Origin: Desulfobacteraceae bacterium
GTDB taxonomy: Bacteria; Desulfobacterota; Desulfobacteria; Desulfobacterales; Desulfobacteraceae
DNA: 64,000 nt
Direction of reading: 5' to 3'
Assembly (NCBI GenBank): GCA_016743945.1
Contig: JADGFI010000006.1
Span: 124,001-188,000 of the forward strand
Part shown: positions 20,086 to 29,663 of the stretch, in pieces
Numbering within the stretch: the first letter of the stretch is position 1
How the letters are laid out: the number at the start of each line of letters is the position of its first letter
Position numbers and translations under genes: made by a program
Notes under the pieces: generated by a model
Told to the model about the DNA's origin: nothing
What the model saw: only the letters and a program-made list of their open reading frames with translations
Databases searched by the model: none

Positions 20086-22974
20086 TTATTTCTCAAGCAG
20101 TTTCTTAAATTCTTCATATGACTTGCGAGCGGCTTCGAGGTTCCCCAGCGTTTTATGACAGTCCCCAATATCCCTTAATGCAGAAATATTTTCAGGCATT
20201 GCCAAAAAATATTGTTCATATGCCAGGATCGCCCCGTTATAGTCTTCCTGGGCCCGAAGATTTTTAGCCATATTGTACCAGTACACCCCATATTTTTTAT
20301 CCAGACCAACTGCCTGTTTCAGATATTGCAAACCCGAATCAAAACTCCCAACAGCAAAATGTATATCAGCCAAGCTGATATACACATCAGGATGTCCCGG
20401 CATAACAGACAACAGTATCTGCAAATTATCCACTGCCTGTTGATACTTTGCTTCATCAACCAAAATTTTGCCATAAAGAAGGTAAAAACTGTATACCGTA
20501 TTCTTTTCCAGACAACCAAGGATTTTATTTTCTTTGGCAAAAAGATCAATCCATTTACTTAAAACCGTTTTATTCAACTCTAAATCATTGCCCTGTGCCT
20601 CACCATGATTCTGTTTTATCATATCAAGGCCATTTCGGGCGAACCGACTGAACTCCTCGTGAATGCCCATATGATCAGGACAACATTCCAGCCCCTTTAA
20701 AAGCAAAAACTCAACAATTGAATTCAGATACCCTTTAAAAGTACGAGTCAAAGAGGTTGACAGTTTTAGATAATAATCACCTTTTTCATTTTGGCTTTTT
20801 ACAATCATAGGGCCGTATGATTCATCTATTTTTAATGCCGACTGGAATCTGTCTTCCGCGGTTTCATAATCCCCAAGATTCAATGCGATAATCCCTGAAT
20901 AATAGTAAAACCGTGCTTTTTTTTTTAACTCTGGTGCATATTGATTCAAGATCTTTTCAAGTAGCACATAATTTTGAGAGTCGTAATAAAGGGTTGCCAA
21001 ATCAAGGATATCATTGGGGGCATGGTCTTGTTCCCTGAGTTTTTCCAACCCAGAATTTTCCTTTTTATAATAGGAGGCCAATTCATCCAATTGGCCTTTA
21101 AACCATCCCAAATTATTAATTCTTATTTTGTTGACCCAACCCACACGGACCACGCTCCTTAAGAGCCAATCAAGGTATTTGGCCGGAATGCCTTCAAGTG
21201 ATTCAATTTCTTTTCTTTCCCGTTCATTCTGCCTTAGCCCCTCCATGGTTAACTCATCGAAAATCGGCCACATAGGATCTTGATCAGACTCTTTCTGCAG
21301 GCTATCAAAGGTGGATATCTTCTTTCTAAGTTTTAACGGCAAATAAGAGAACGTGGTCGCTTTTTGGGATTTCCTTTTTAGTTTAGCAAGTTCTTTTTGA
21401 ATGGGAGCAACCAGTTTATCAGCTCTCACTATTACTTTTTCAAGTTTCTCTACCCTTTTTAGGGTGGACTCAACAGATCCTAAAAGGTCTACCTGATTAT
21501 GCTCACAGAGTTTATCCCAGGCCATATCAACCACACAATAGTCCTTAATCGCCTGGGCAAGGGGCATGTTTTCCGCGCCCTCAATCAATGCACCGCCCTC
21601 GGTGGAATTGATTGTCCTTACGCCGGATTCTGATTTTATCATCTGTTCAAATCCACGCTTATACCCAAGCATCTGCCTGTTTGTTGATACCTGAGGTTCA
21701 ACAAGGCCCTCTACCCACAGGACATCCTCACCATTATCAAGGATCTTCTTGGCGGCTTCATCATTACTGAGAACAACATTTGACGAATGCCATTTGCTGC
21801 TTGAAAAAGCCAGGTCCTGTCCCACAAAAATGACAGGATCACAGCCCATTGTTATTGCTGAAATAAAATTAAGATGTGCAACAGTTCCGGCACCTGAAAT
21901 GGTCTTACGCCCCTCCATGGAAACATTAATCCAATTTTCCAGGGCTGTGTCAGCATACGCCCAGTATACATTTTTTGCCGGGAATGTTTTGGGCACAATA
22001 GCTGTCACCCATGAGGTGCAGATGAGATTGATCTGTCGGCAGTCAGGGTTGGAGGCTGCATTGGAAATCTTTTCATAGGTGAGTTCTTGATAATCAATGG
22101 ATGTAACAAAATCCGGTTTTATGCCATGGCTCAACAAATTGGACAATGCCGTATCCACACAAATGATAACGGCTTTGCCAACTGCCCTGGCAATCTGATC
22201 GATATTTTTATCCAATGAAGGCCCTGCCGCAATAATCAAGGCCGGAACCCCCTTAAATATCCCGGCAAGGTCCTCAAGTTTTTTGTCATGGTGCATGGAG
22301 GTCAAATGTTTCAGGCGATTTTCAAAAAACGTCTTCCCGTGGGCTATTTTGGTTGAGCCTTCTGAATTAAACACATTAATATAATCGAACACCTTGGAAG
22401 AGATCTTTTCATAATCCGGATTCACATGGAAACAAGATTGAAGATTCAGGGTATGGATATCCTCCAGCATGAATGCCTTGTTTGCAGGTGCCATTAAAGC
22501 AGGCAAATCTCCGGGTTTTTCCAGGCAAAGGATCACCCGCATATCGGTTAATAATTCAGCAAGGTCCATGTTTTTCAAGGCCTGTATAAAAAAATCAACA
22601 TTCAACTCAAAAATAAGCAGAAACTGAATTTTTTTTCTTTTCCGCAACAATTCAAGAACAGAATATCCCAGTCCCATGCCAAACATGATCACAACACCGG
22701 TTGAATCTTCTGGCACCAGCGATAGGAACACTGAGGCTTCACTACCCGGATCCGCATGATTGTGAATAAACACCCAGTTATCCTCAGTTGTTTTAACTTT
22801 TAGATTTGGTTTTTGATTTTCTGCAAATATGAGGGTTGTTTGGGCAATTTGTTTCTGATACCCATTGACCATCTCAAATGCTTGTGGATGATATTTTTTT
22901 AACTGAGATAAATTTTTATCCATATATGATTGTCCCAATGATACCATGGCATTTCCCCAATGAAATATTTTCAT
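20086..22974 (-). CDS. maf: Maf-type flagellin glycosyltransferase with TPR domain
   Basis: Motility accessory factor (DUF115/MptE-like) proteins transfer nonulosonic acids to flagellin before export. The 962-residue protein has an N-terminal domain with FGMGLGYSVLELL. The central DUF115 core (about 215-430) shows PALIIAAGPSLDKNID, AVIICVDTALSNLLSHGIKPDFVTSID and GAGTVAHLNFISAITMGCDPVIFVGQDLAFS. A C-terminal TPR array (about 610-955) ends YNGAILAYEQYF and ARKSYEEFKKL. Start: the ATG at 22,974 lacks a clear ribosome site, while the ATG at 22,947 has GGGGA upstream. It stands divergently next to the flagellin gene, as expected for its substrate. Confidence 0.88.
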   Translation of the reverse strand: MKIFHWGNAMVSLGQSYMDKNLSQLKKYHPQAFEMVNGYQKQIAQTTLIFAENQKPNLKVKTTEDNWVFIHNHADPGSEASVFLSLVPEDSTGVVIMFGMGLGYSVLELLRKRKKIQFLLIFELNVDFFIQALKNMDLAELLTDMRVILCLEKPGDLPALMAPANKAFMLEDIHTLNLQSCFHVNPDYEKISSKVFDYINVFNSEGSTKIAHGKTFFENRLKHLTSMHHDKKLEDLAGIFKGVPALIIAAGPSLDKNIDQIARAVGKAVIICVDTALSNLLSHGIKPDFVTSIDYQELTYEKISNAASNPDCRQINLICTSWVTAIVPKTFPAKNVYWAYADTALENWINVSMEGRKTISGAGTVAHLNFISAITMGCDPVIFVGQDLAFSSSKWHSSNVVLSNDEAAKKILDNGEDVLWVEGLVEPQVSTNRQMLGYKRGFEQMIKSESGVRTINSTEGGALIEGAENMPLAQAIKDYCVVDMAWDKLCEHNQVDLLGSVESTLKRVEKLEKVIVRADKLVAPIQKELAKLKRKSQKATTFSYLPLKLRKKISTFDSLQKESDQDPMWPIFDELTMEGLRQNERERKEIESLEGIPAKYLDWLLRSVVRVGWVNKIRINNLGWFKGQLDELASYYKKENSGLEKLREQDHAPNDILDLATLYYDSQNYVLLEKILNQYAPELKKKARFYYYSGIIALNLGDYETAEDRFQSALKIDESYGPMIVKSQNEKGDYYLKLSTSLTRTFKGYLNSIVEFLLLKGLECCPDHMGIHEEFSRFARNGLDMIKQNHGEAQGNDLELNKTVLSKWIDLFAKENKILGCLEKNTVYSFYLLYGKILVDEAKYQQAVDNLQILLSVMPGHPDVYISLADIHFAVGSFDSGLQYLKQAVGLDKKYGVYWYNMAKNLRAQEDYNGAILAYEQYFLAMPENISALRDIGDCHKTLGNLEAARKSYEEFKKLLEK

Positions 22975-23590
22975 TTACGCCCGCCACCAAGGCGGAAGAA
23001 CCGTTCCAAGACGATTGGCTTAGATAAAGCCTGCAAGGCTGCAAACAGGCTGTGCTTTTCCCCCATATGTCACTATGTAGGTTTCTGTTTCACATTCAAA
23101 TTAAAAAGAATGTTCAAAATCATTATGAGCGACAATTGTATTGTTAAACACCTGCATTATCATTTCCTATCAAAAACAATTCGGTTAATTTTTATCTGAT
23201 TTGGGCCTCTGCCATGCATGGGAATCCATTCTTCCTCCGGCATTTTTCCATGCCACTTCCCATTCTTGCAAACCCCATCTAATTTTCACCCAGCCCGGCC
23301 TGCAACTACGGCCATTTCAAACGCATACAGAAACGAGCCTTTTAAACCCTCTCCAAAATTTTTGAATTCGTTATGAATTGAAACAGATCATTTTCTTTTC
23401 ATATTCTTAAACCCAAATTCAAGGGCAACACTCAGCAGGTGCTCTACTATACTCCTTTTTATCATATCGAATGTCAAACAGCATTTCTGATATTATAATC
23501 TGGAAGCCCCCATTAAGGCACTTAAAAAAGTTTAAGAGAGAAGGCAAAGATGCTGTGTCCTATAAAAAAACGCCACAGCAATCTTTTTTT
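22975..23590. other. Divergent intergenic region between maf and flagellin
   Basis: About 600 bases with no credible gene. Just upstream of the maf start a small inverted repeat (CCGCC at 22,981-22,985 with GGCGG at 22,991-22,995) could form a hairpin in the maf leader. I see no convincing sigma-54 or sigma-28 promoter for maf here. The right end leads into the flagellin promoter. Confidence 0.5.
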
Positions 23591-23617
23591 TAAAGAATCA
23601 TTCATTTAAACCGATAC
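23591..23617 (+). promoter_or_regulatory. Sigma-28 (FliA) promoter of the flagellin gene
   Basis: TAAA at 23,591-23,594, a spacer of exactly 15 bases, then ACCGATAC at 23,610-23,617. The sigma-28 consensus is TAAA-N15-GCCGATAA, so this matches 4/4 and 6/8. It predicts a leader of about 120 bases before the flagellin ATG. FliA itself is encoded at 48,490-49,251. Confidence 0.85.
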
Positions 23618-23644
23618 TACATATTAGACAAAAAAAATCCGTGA

Positions 23645-23743
23645 AAAGGAGGTGAAACAGCTCAAAACGGAAATACGCTTAAAACAAACTAATTAAACAT
23701 CCGGGAAAGGATTCCCGGTAACAACCCGCATGGAGGAACAAAC
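23645..23743 (+). promoter_or_regulatory. Flagellin mRNA leader with hairpin and likely CsrA-binding sites
   Basis: The leader holds a perfect 7-bp hairpin, CCGGGAA/TTCCCGG (23,701-23,718), whose four-base loop is AGGA, the preferred CsrA presentation. The ribosome site GGAGGA (23,732-23,737) is a second GGA cluster seven bases before the ATG. A further perfect anti-16S match AAAGGAGGTGA (23,645-23,655) has no start codon at usable distance. With csrA and fliW in the same region, this resembles the Bacillus hag arrangement, where CsrA blocks flagellin translation and FliW relieves it. CsrA binding here is inferred. Confidence 0.6.
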
Positions 23744-26700
23744 ATGGCTCTTAGAATTAACACCAACGTGGCAGCACTCAATGCCCACAAAAACATGATC
23801 AATAATGATAATAAACTTTCATCATCCCTTGAAAGACTGTCATCCGGACTCAGAATTAATAAAGCAGCAGACGATGCCTCTGGCATGTCCATTGCCGATT
23901 CCCTGCGTTCCCAGTCACTGGGTCTTGGTCAGGCAATCAAAAACGCCAACGATGGTATCAATATAGTTCAGACGGCTGATGCTGCCCTGGATGAATCCAT
24001 CAACATTGTGAATACCATTAAAACCAAATCCATCCAGGCGGCCCAAGATGGCCAGACCACTGAATCACGAGCTGCCATTCAGTCAGATATTGACAAGCTC
24101 ATGGAAGAACTGGATATCATTGCAAAGACCACTTCTTTTAATGGCCAGAAACTTCTGTCCGGTGCTTTTACCGACAAAAAATTCCAGATTGGCGCATACT
24201 CCGGTGAAACTGTAAATATTTCCATCGCTTCAGCCGAGTCAACCAAGATAGGACATGTCACCACAGGTAAACTCTCCCTTACCAATGATGCACCCGGTAA
24301 GGTTGAAATTGCCATATACAGCAATCTTCAGGACAAAAACTTTAACATCCAGGCAACTGAAGTCGGCTATACCAATTCCCGTGAAAACAGTATGGCTGCT
24401 GTGGCTGATTCCATTAACAAACTATCTGATGTGCTTGGTATCACCGCATCAGCCGATGTTCAATCCTCAACAAACAGCACAGTCGGAGCCGGTACCTTAA
24501 AAGAATTTTCCATCAACGGCGTTACCATGAACGGTGTCAATGTCGTGGACAGTGACACTGACGGTGCCCTTGTCAAGGCCATCAATGGAAAAACATCCCA
24601 ACACGGCATCAGAGCAACCGTTGACACAGCTGGAAAAATGACACTGACCTCCACTAACGGTCGCGCCATTGAAGTAAAAGGCGACGCTGAAGGCCTTCAG
24701 TCTGTGTTCAAAGGCCAGGATCTTTCCACTGTGGGCCAGATCAATCTGACCCAGGCCGGCTCCACTGATATCGTCATCACCAACAAGGACGGTGGTGATG
24801 TAGTGACTTTGACCAACAACCTTGATGTGTTGAAATCAGAAGAATTCACTTCCGAGGCCACGGCCACGGTTGGATCAAAAATTGCAAAAAACTCCACCAT
24901 TGGTGCCGGCTGGACCACCAACCAGGATATTGCGGCGGATGCTGCTTTTAGCCAGGATATTGTCACAACCAAGGAAAGCAGCCTGGCAGCAGGTTCTGTG
25001 TTAGGTGCAAGTTCCAATGTTGAATTTGCGGGAACCATCAATGGAGATGTAACGGCAAAATCAACTACCACAAGCACCACAGCACCCAGTGAACTGGGGC
25101 TTTATTCCACCATCAAAGCCAACAGTATTCTCACTGCAGGCACTGAAATCGGAACAGGCGTTGTACTACAAGGTACATCCATCATCGAACAAACCGCTGC
25201 CACCACTGCGGACAACGACATTAAAGCAAATTCTATCCTGAGCGCAGGATCTGTTCTTGCCGCCAATACCATACTGACTGGAACAGACGCCACCATTGAG
25301 CAAACCGAAAAGACAGTGGGTAACAGCCTGATAAAATTAGGATCCACCCTGGCTGCAGGAACCTCCATTGCCGCAACCACCGTCCTTGGCGAAAACAGCC
25401 TCATCGTTGAAGCCACCGGTGTCACCACATCTTCCAGTACTATGGGAATCAGTGGTATGACCCTTAAACAGGGATCTGTACTGGGTAACGGGACCACCCT
25501 TGTTTCAGGTGTCGCAGCTGAGGTTTACCAGACAGGCGAGCTGACCGCTTCAAGCACCATGATTTCAGGTTCTGTCATGAAAGCCGGATCGGTTTTAAAA
25601 GCCGGTACAGTTATTGCCAGTGGTATGACAGTCTCCGGTTTGGACGGTGTTGCTCTGACCAGTGGCGCTGGAGCCACCCATACACTGGCTGCAGACATCA
25701 CCCTGGCACAAGATGTAACCATTAACAACACCCATACAACGGCAATGACGGTTTCTGCAGGCAGTAGTTTTGCCAACGGGACAACCTTTACCTCAGGTTC
25801 CCAGATTTTTGCTGACCTCACCCTGGCCAATGATATAACTATCGATGGTTCGATTTCCACTGCAGATCAGACCCTGGCCATTGGATCTTCCCTGGCCGGC
25901 GGATCCACCGTGGCTTCCGGATCCACCGTGGGAACGGATCTCACCCTGCAAAGTGCTGCAACTCTGACAGCTGACATAACAGCAGCTAAGACCGGCTCTC
26001 AGCTTGCCGAAGGTACTGCATTAAAGGCTGCCTCACAAATCGGGGCCGACCTCACCCTGAAAGCAACCACCAATGTGGGTGGTGTTTTAGCTGCCAAGGC
26101 AGGTTCCAGCTTTGCCGCAGGCTCCAGTATTGCAACGCTCTCAACCGTCAATGCAGATGTAACCCTGGCTGCGGCCTCAACCATAGGCACTGATATGGCT
26201 CTCGACAAGGGAACAGTAACACTTGGTACAGGATCTGTTCTTGCAGCAGATAGTGTTCTCAGGGCTGGCTCCTCTTTCAATGGAAAGATAGAGCTTAAAT
26301 CCGATGTCAACTTCACTAAAAAACAAACCTTTGGAGCGGATTCCACCATTAAATCCACCAACACCTTTATCAAAGCCGGCTCAACCGTTGGCGGTGAAGC
26401 CGCAGTAAAAACAGATATCGGTATCATCAATGATTCCTTTACCATGGGTGCCGGCACCAAACTGGCTGCCGGATCATCCCTGGCCAATGGGTCCACCATC
26501 GGTGGAGCCATCACCCTGGATCAGGATGAAAAAGTTGCCAGTGGGACCCAGATGCAGCTTGAAAGCGGGTCTTCATTGGCAGAAGGCAGTGTTGTTGCAG
26601 CAGGGACATACCTGACCAATGATATCACGGCCGACGACGGTACGGTTTATGCTGCCGGTAATATTGTCGAAAGTGATATCACCACAGGCGGTGTAAATGT

Positions 26701-27127
26701 CCTGAACGAAGCCATGACCCTTAAAGAAGGATCTGTAATAACTGCGGGCAGTACCGTGGCTGCAAATGCAGGCGGAAATTCAGCGACCACCCAGGTCACT
26801 GATTCCTCCACTGCACGGCTTTCCGATGTCAGTGTTCTGACCCAGGACGATGCCCAGATCGCCATTGCAGTGGCCGACGCCACCCTGAAAGATCTGGACA
26901 AGGTAAGGGCCGATCTTGGTTCTGTTCAGAACCAATTGACCTCTACCATTGCCAACGTCTCCACCACCAGGGTCAATGTTTCCTCAGCGGAATCATCCAT
27001 CCGGGACGTTGACTTTGCCGAAGAGTCCTCTAACTTCACCAAACTGCAGATACTGCAACAGGCAGGAACTTTTGCCATGAGCCAGGCCAATGCCAGTGCC
27101 CAGGGCGTCCTGAGCCTGCTCCAGTAA
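23744..27127 (+). CDS. fliC: Flagellin with a very large repetitive central domain
   Basis: The filament protein. Residues 1-170 are canonical flagellin D0/D1 (MALRINTNVAALNAHKNM, SSGLRINKAADDASGMSIAD). Residues from about 1017 to 1127 are the matching C-terminal D1/D0 (SAESSIRDVDFAEESSNFTK, ending GVLSLLQ). Most flagellins are 270-550 residues; this one is 1,127. A flagellin-IN-like piece lies around 250-325. About 410-1010 is a low-complexity array of six-residue units of the form S/T-x-L/I-x-A-G, with recurring ADLTLA-type segments and almost no aromatic residues, suggesting a beta-solenoid exposed on the filament. A sigma-28 promoter and a terminator frame the gene. It is the likely substrate of Maf. 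Confidence 0.96.
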   Translation: MALRINTNVAALNAHKNMINNDNKLSSSLERLSSGLRINKAADDASGMSIADSLRSQSLGLGQAIKNANDGINIVQTADAALDESINIVNTIKTKSIQAAQDGQTTESRAAIQSDIDKLMEELDIIAKTTSFNGQKLLSGAFTDKKFQIGAYSGETVNISIASAESTKIGHVTTGKLSLTNDAPGKVEIAIYSNLQDKNFNIQATEVGYTNSRENSMAAVADSINKLSDVLGITASADVQSSTNSTVGAGTLKEFSINGVTMNGVNVVDSDTDGALVKAINGKTSQHGIRATVDTAGKMTLTSTNGRAIEVKGDAEGLQSVFKGQDLSTVGQINLTQAGSTDIVITNKDGGDVVTLTNNLDVLKSEEFTSEATATVGSKIAKNSTIGAGWTTNQDIAADAAFSQDIVTTKESSLAAGSVLGASSNVEFAGTINGDVTAKSTTTSTTAPSELGLYSTIKANSILTAGTEIGTGVVLQGTSIIEQTAATTADNDIKANSILSAGSVLAANTILTGTDATIEQTEKTVGNSLIKLGSTLAAGTSIAATTVLGENSLIVEATGVTTSSSTMGISGMTLKQGSVLGNGTTLVSGVAAEVYQTGELTASSTMISGSVMKAGSVLKAGTVIASGMTVSGLDGVALTSGAGATHTLAADITLAQDVTINNTHTTAMTVSAGSSFANGTTFTSGSQIFADLTLANDITIDGSISTADQTLAIGSSLAGGSTVASGSTVGTDLTLQSAATLTADITAAKTGSQLAEGTALKAASQIGADLTLKATTNVGGVLAAKAGSSFAAGSSIATLSTVNADVTLAAASTIGTDMALDKGTVTLGTGSVLAADSVLRAGSSFNGKIELKSDVNFTKKQTFGADSTIKSTNTFIKAGSTVGGEAAVKTDIGIINDSFTMGAGTKLAAGSSLANGSTIGGAITLDQDEKVASGTQMQLESGSSLAEGSVVAAGTYLTNDITADDGTVYAAGNIVESDITTGGVNVLNEAMTLKEGSVITAGSTVAANAGGNSATTQVTDSSTARLSDVSVLTQDDAQIAIAVADATLKDLDKVRADLGSVQNQLTSTIANVSTTRVNVSSAESSIRDVDFAEESSNFTKLQILQQAGTFAMSQANASAQGVLSLLQ

Positions 27128-27179
27128 GCCTGGTGAATTTATCTTAACCCCTTAATTCAGGTGAACGCCTGAACCCTAA

Positions 27180-27217
27180 AGCCCCGGAGTTTTTTCCGGG
27201 GCTTTTTCTCTTTTTTT
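27180..27217 (+). terminator. Rho-independent terminator after flagellin
   Basis: A perfect 9-bp stem AGCCCCGGA (27,180-27,188) with TCCGGGGCT (27,195-27,203), a six-base loop and a following T-rich tract. It separates abundant flagellin transcription from fliD. Confidence 0.9.
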
Positions 27218-27345
27218 CTCTTTTTTTCTCATGTTTTTTATGCCAGTATCCGATACAATAAGGAACACCTTATAGCAACATTATGGTTCGTGGGTCACAA
27301 CCTTAAAAAAAACACTCGATCATAACCCTAGGATGGAGAAACAAA

Positions 27346-29070
27346 ATGGCAGGATCAATCACAACTTTGGGAATCGGCTCGGGCCTTGACCTCCAAAATA
27401 TTTTGGAGCAGCTCAAAGAAGCTGAAATGGCACCCATCACATCCAAAAAAAACCAAAAAACAGGGCTCCAGAAAGAGGTTGATGCTTATAATAGTGTAAA
27501 TACCAGACTGTTCTCAATGAAATCAAAGGCCCTCTCCCTTTCCCTTGAATCTGATTTTTTGAAAAACAAGGTTTCCGTCTCAGATGAAGAAATTCTTACG
27601 GCCACGGCCAATGACGGTATTACCCAGTCATCCCATTCAATTGAGGTCACCCAAAAAGCACAATACAGTTCCTTCCAGACAGACGGTGTAGAAAGTGCTG
27701 GCGCTGTTATTTACCCTGGACCTGAAACAGGCATTGAGTCCAAGACCCAGTCCGTCACAACGGAAAGCAGCACGATGACCATCCTCTACGGTGCCTTGGA
27801 AAGTCAGCAGCAAATTGATATCAGTCTTGGTTCCGGCAAGAGCCTTACCCAGATAATCGAAGCTGTCAACACTTCTGATGCCAATAAAAATGAAGACGGC
27901 GAACCGCTTGTCACGGCCTCAATTGAAAAAACCCTTATAAAAAACGAAGATGGGGAAACCCAAAGTATAGAATATTATATCAGGATTGCGGCTGCATCGG
28001 GAGGTGACAGTGCCGACACCCAGGTCAGTGTGGCCGATTATGATTATGTCATGGCCGACACAACCATTTCCATCGCCACGGCAGACTCTGATGATCCAAT
28101 GTATTTGAGTGTCGCCCCGGGAACCACCTATGAACAGATTGCCAGCGCCATCAACAACGCTACGGACAACCCGGGGGTGACGGCTGCCATCGTTGACACC
28201 GGCACTTCGGAGAATCCTTTCCGGCTGACCCTGACCTCAAAGGCCACAGGAGAAAGCAACCGAATCACATTGCAAAATCTACCCATGGCAGAAGTAAGCG
28301 GCGTAAACGAAACAGGTGAAGAAGTATCCCTGAACGCTATTTTTAAAGTTAACGGCGTTGAATACCAGAGACAATCCAATGCCGGCATCACCGATGTTAT
28401 TTCAGGAGTCACCCTGAATTTGAAAAAAACAGGGGAATCTTCCATTGGGATTCAATCGAACCTGGACCCTGTCAAGGAAAACATCATTTCCCTTATTGAG
28501 GGGTTTAACGAGTTGGTAGCGGAGATAAAAGGATCCACCAGCACAGACAATGCGTCCGACACGGAAACCGAGACAACAAAAAATCCCTTGTCCGAGTCCT
28601 ATGATGTTAAAAACATGATATCTCGCCTTGAGGCGCTGATCACCACCCATATTGATACGGGATCTGACTATACCAGCCTTGTGGACCTGGGTCTTGAAAT
28701 AAACAAAGACGGCACCATGAGTCTTGATGAAACCGTCCTTGACCAGGCCATCGCTTCAAACCCCGGGGCAGTCCAATCTCTTTTCATCGGTGATGCCGAT
28801 GAAAAGATTGCCGGATTGGGAGACCTCATCAATACCGGGATCACCAGCATGGTCAGTTCCCAGGGGCTGGTATCCACGGAAATTGATGAAGCAAAAACCC
28901 GAATGGCAAGACTGGACGAAGACATTGAGTCTGCAACCGAACGGCTGGAAAAACGGTATAAAACAATGACTTCCCAATTTGTAAGGCTTGATACCTATAT
29001 TAGCCAGTTAAACAATGAATCCGCCTTTATGCAGTCCATGATTGACTCCCTTAACGCTACAAAGAAATAA
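27346..29070 (+). CDS. fliD: Flagellar hook-associated protein 2 (filament cap)
   Basis: FliD forms the cap under which flagellin subunits fold at the filament tip. The 574-residue protein has the N-terminal signature ITTLGIGSGLDLQNILEQL, a central variable region with a flagellin-IN-like segment (FKVNGVEYQRQSNAGITDVI) and the helical C-terminus (ETVLDQAIASNPGAVQSLF, ending LNNESAFMQSMIDSL). Length is normal, unlike the other axial proteins here. GGATGGAG precedes the ATG. It is the first gene after the flagellin terminator, and I could not find a convincing own promoter. Confidence 0.95.
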   Translation: MAGSITTLGIGSGLDLQNILEQLKEAEMAPITSKKNQKTGLQKEVDAYNSVNTRLFSMKSKALSLSLESDFLKNKVSVSDEEILTATANDGITQSSHSIEVTQKAQYSSFQTDGVESAGAVIYPGPETGIESKTQSVTTESSTMTILYGALESQQQIDISLGSGKSLTQIIEAVNTSDANKNEDGEPLVTASIEKTLIKNEDGETQSIEYYIRIAAASGGDSADTQVSVADYDYVMADTTISIATADSDDPMYLSVAPGTTYEQIASAINNATDNPGVTAAIVDTGTSENPFRLTLTSKATGESNRITLQNLPMAEVSGVNETGEEVSLNAIFKVNGVEYQRQSNAGITDVISGVTLNLKKTGESSIGIQSNLDPVKENIISLIEGFNELVAEIKGSTSTDNASDTETETTKNPLSESYDVKNMISRLEALITTHIDTGSDYTSLVDLGLEINKDGTMSLDETVLDQAIASNPGAVQSLFIGDADEKIAGLGDLINTGITSMVSSQGLVSTEIDEAKTRMARLDEDIESATERLEKRYKTMTSQFVRLDTYISQLNNESAFMQSMIDSLNATKK

Positions 29071-29156
29071 GTCAACACTGTGTTTACGGAACCCATCCAA
29101 ACAAAAAAATAGCATATAGATCCAACAAATGTTAAGTAAGTTACCAGGAGGTATGA

Positions 29157-29639
29157 ATGACAGCATCGGCTGAAATAAACAGATATCTTAGCAACCATTA
29201 TGAAGGCATGAAACCCGAACAATTGATACTCATGCTTTTCAAAGGCGCTTTGGACAGCATCCGGCTGACAAGGGAAGGTATTGAGGAAAAGGATATAAAA
29301 AAAAGAGGAGAAAACCTGAGCAAAGCCATTGCCATCATTTCCGAACTGAACTCATCCATCGACACCACCATGAATGATGAAAGCACCCGGTTTTTAAGGG
29401 GGCTTTACAGCGCCATTCTTACTGAACTGCCCAAGGTGTCCCTGAACAATGACAAAAAAATCCTTTCCCGGTCCCACGCATACATCTCCAAACTAAAGGA
29501 GATCTGGGAGAATGATGTCATGGGAAAAGGTCAGCAAAACACAAAAACAGCCGGCCAGGAAATGGCAAAAAAAAGAGCCGTGTCAAACAATTATGGCGGC
29601 AATGCCGCCAGAACTGCCTTTCATTCAATCTCTGTTTGA
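29157..29639 (+). CDS. fliS: Flagellin-specific chaperone FliS
   Basis: FliS binds the flagellin C-terminus in the cytoplasm and keeps it unfolded until export. The 160-residue protein has the family core YEGMKPEQLILMLFKGALDS and a helix bundle with ELNSSIDTTMNDE. An extra basic tail of about 30 residues follows (about 125-130 is usual). AGGAGG lies five bases before this ATG; another ATG four bases upstream is out of frame. In B. subtilis FliS also takes part in the FliW/CsrA feedback. Confidence 0.93.
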   Translation: MTASAEINRYLSNHYEGMKPEQLILMLFKGALDSIRLTREGIEEKDIKKRGENLSKAIAIISELNSSIDTTMNDESTRFLRGLYSAILTELPKVSLNNDKKILSRSHAYISKLKEIWENDVMGKGQQNTKTAGQEMAKKRAVSNNYGGNAARTAFHSISV

Positions 29640-29663
29640 CGAATTAAAAAAGGAGATTTATCC

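Noticed and set aside
24697-26901. Several long minus-strand open frames inside flagellin
   Set aside because: They arise from the biased, repetitive codons of the flagellin repeat region and have no starts with ribosome sites or recognisable domains.
27255-27275. Sigma-28 promoter before fliD (TCCGATAC)
   Set aside because: The -10-like box is fair but the base positions 15 upstream do not give TAAA.
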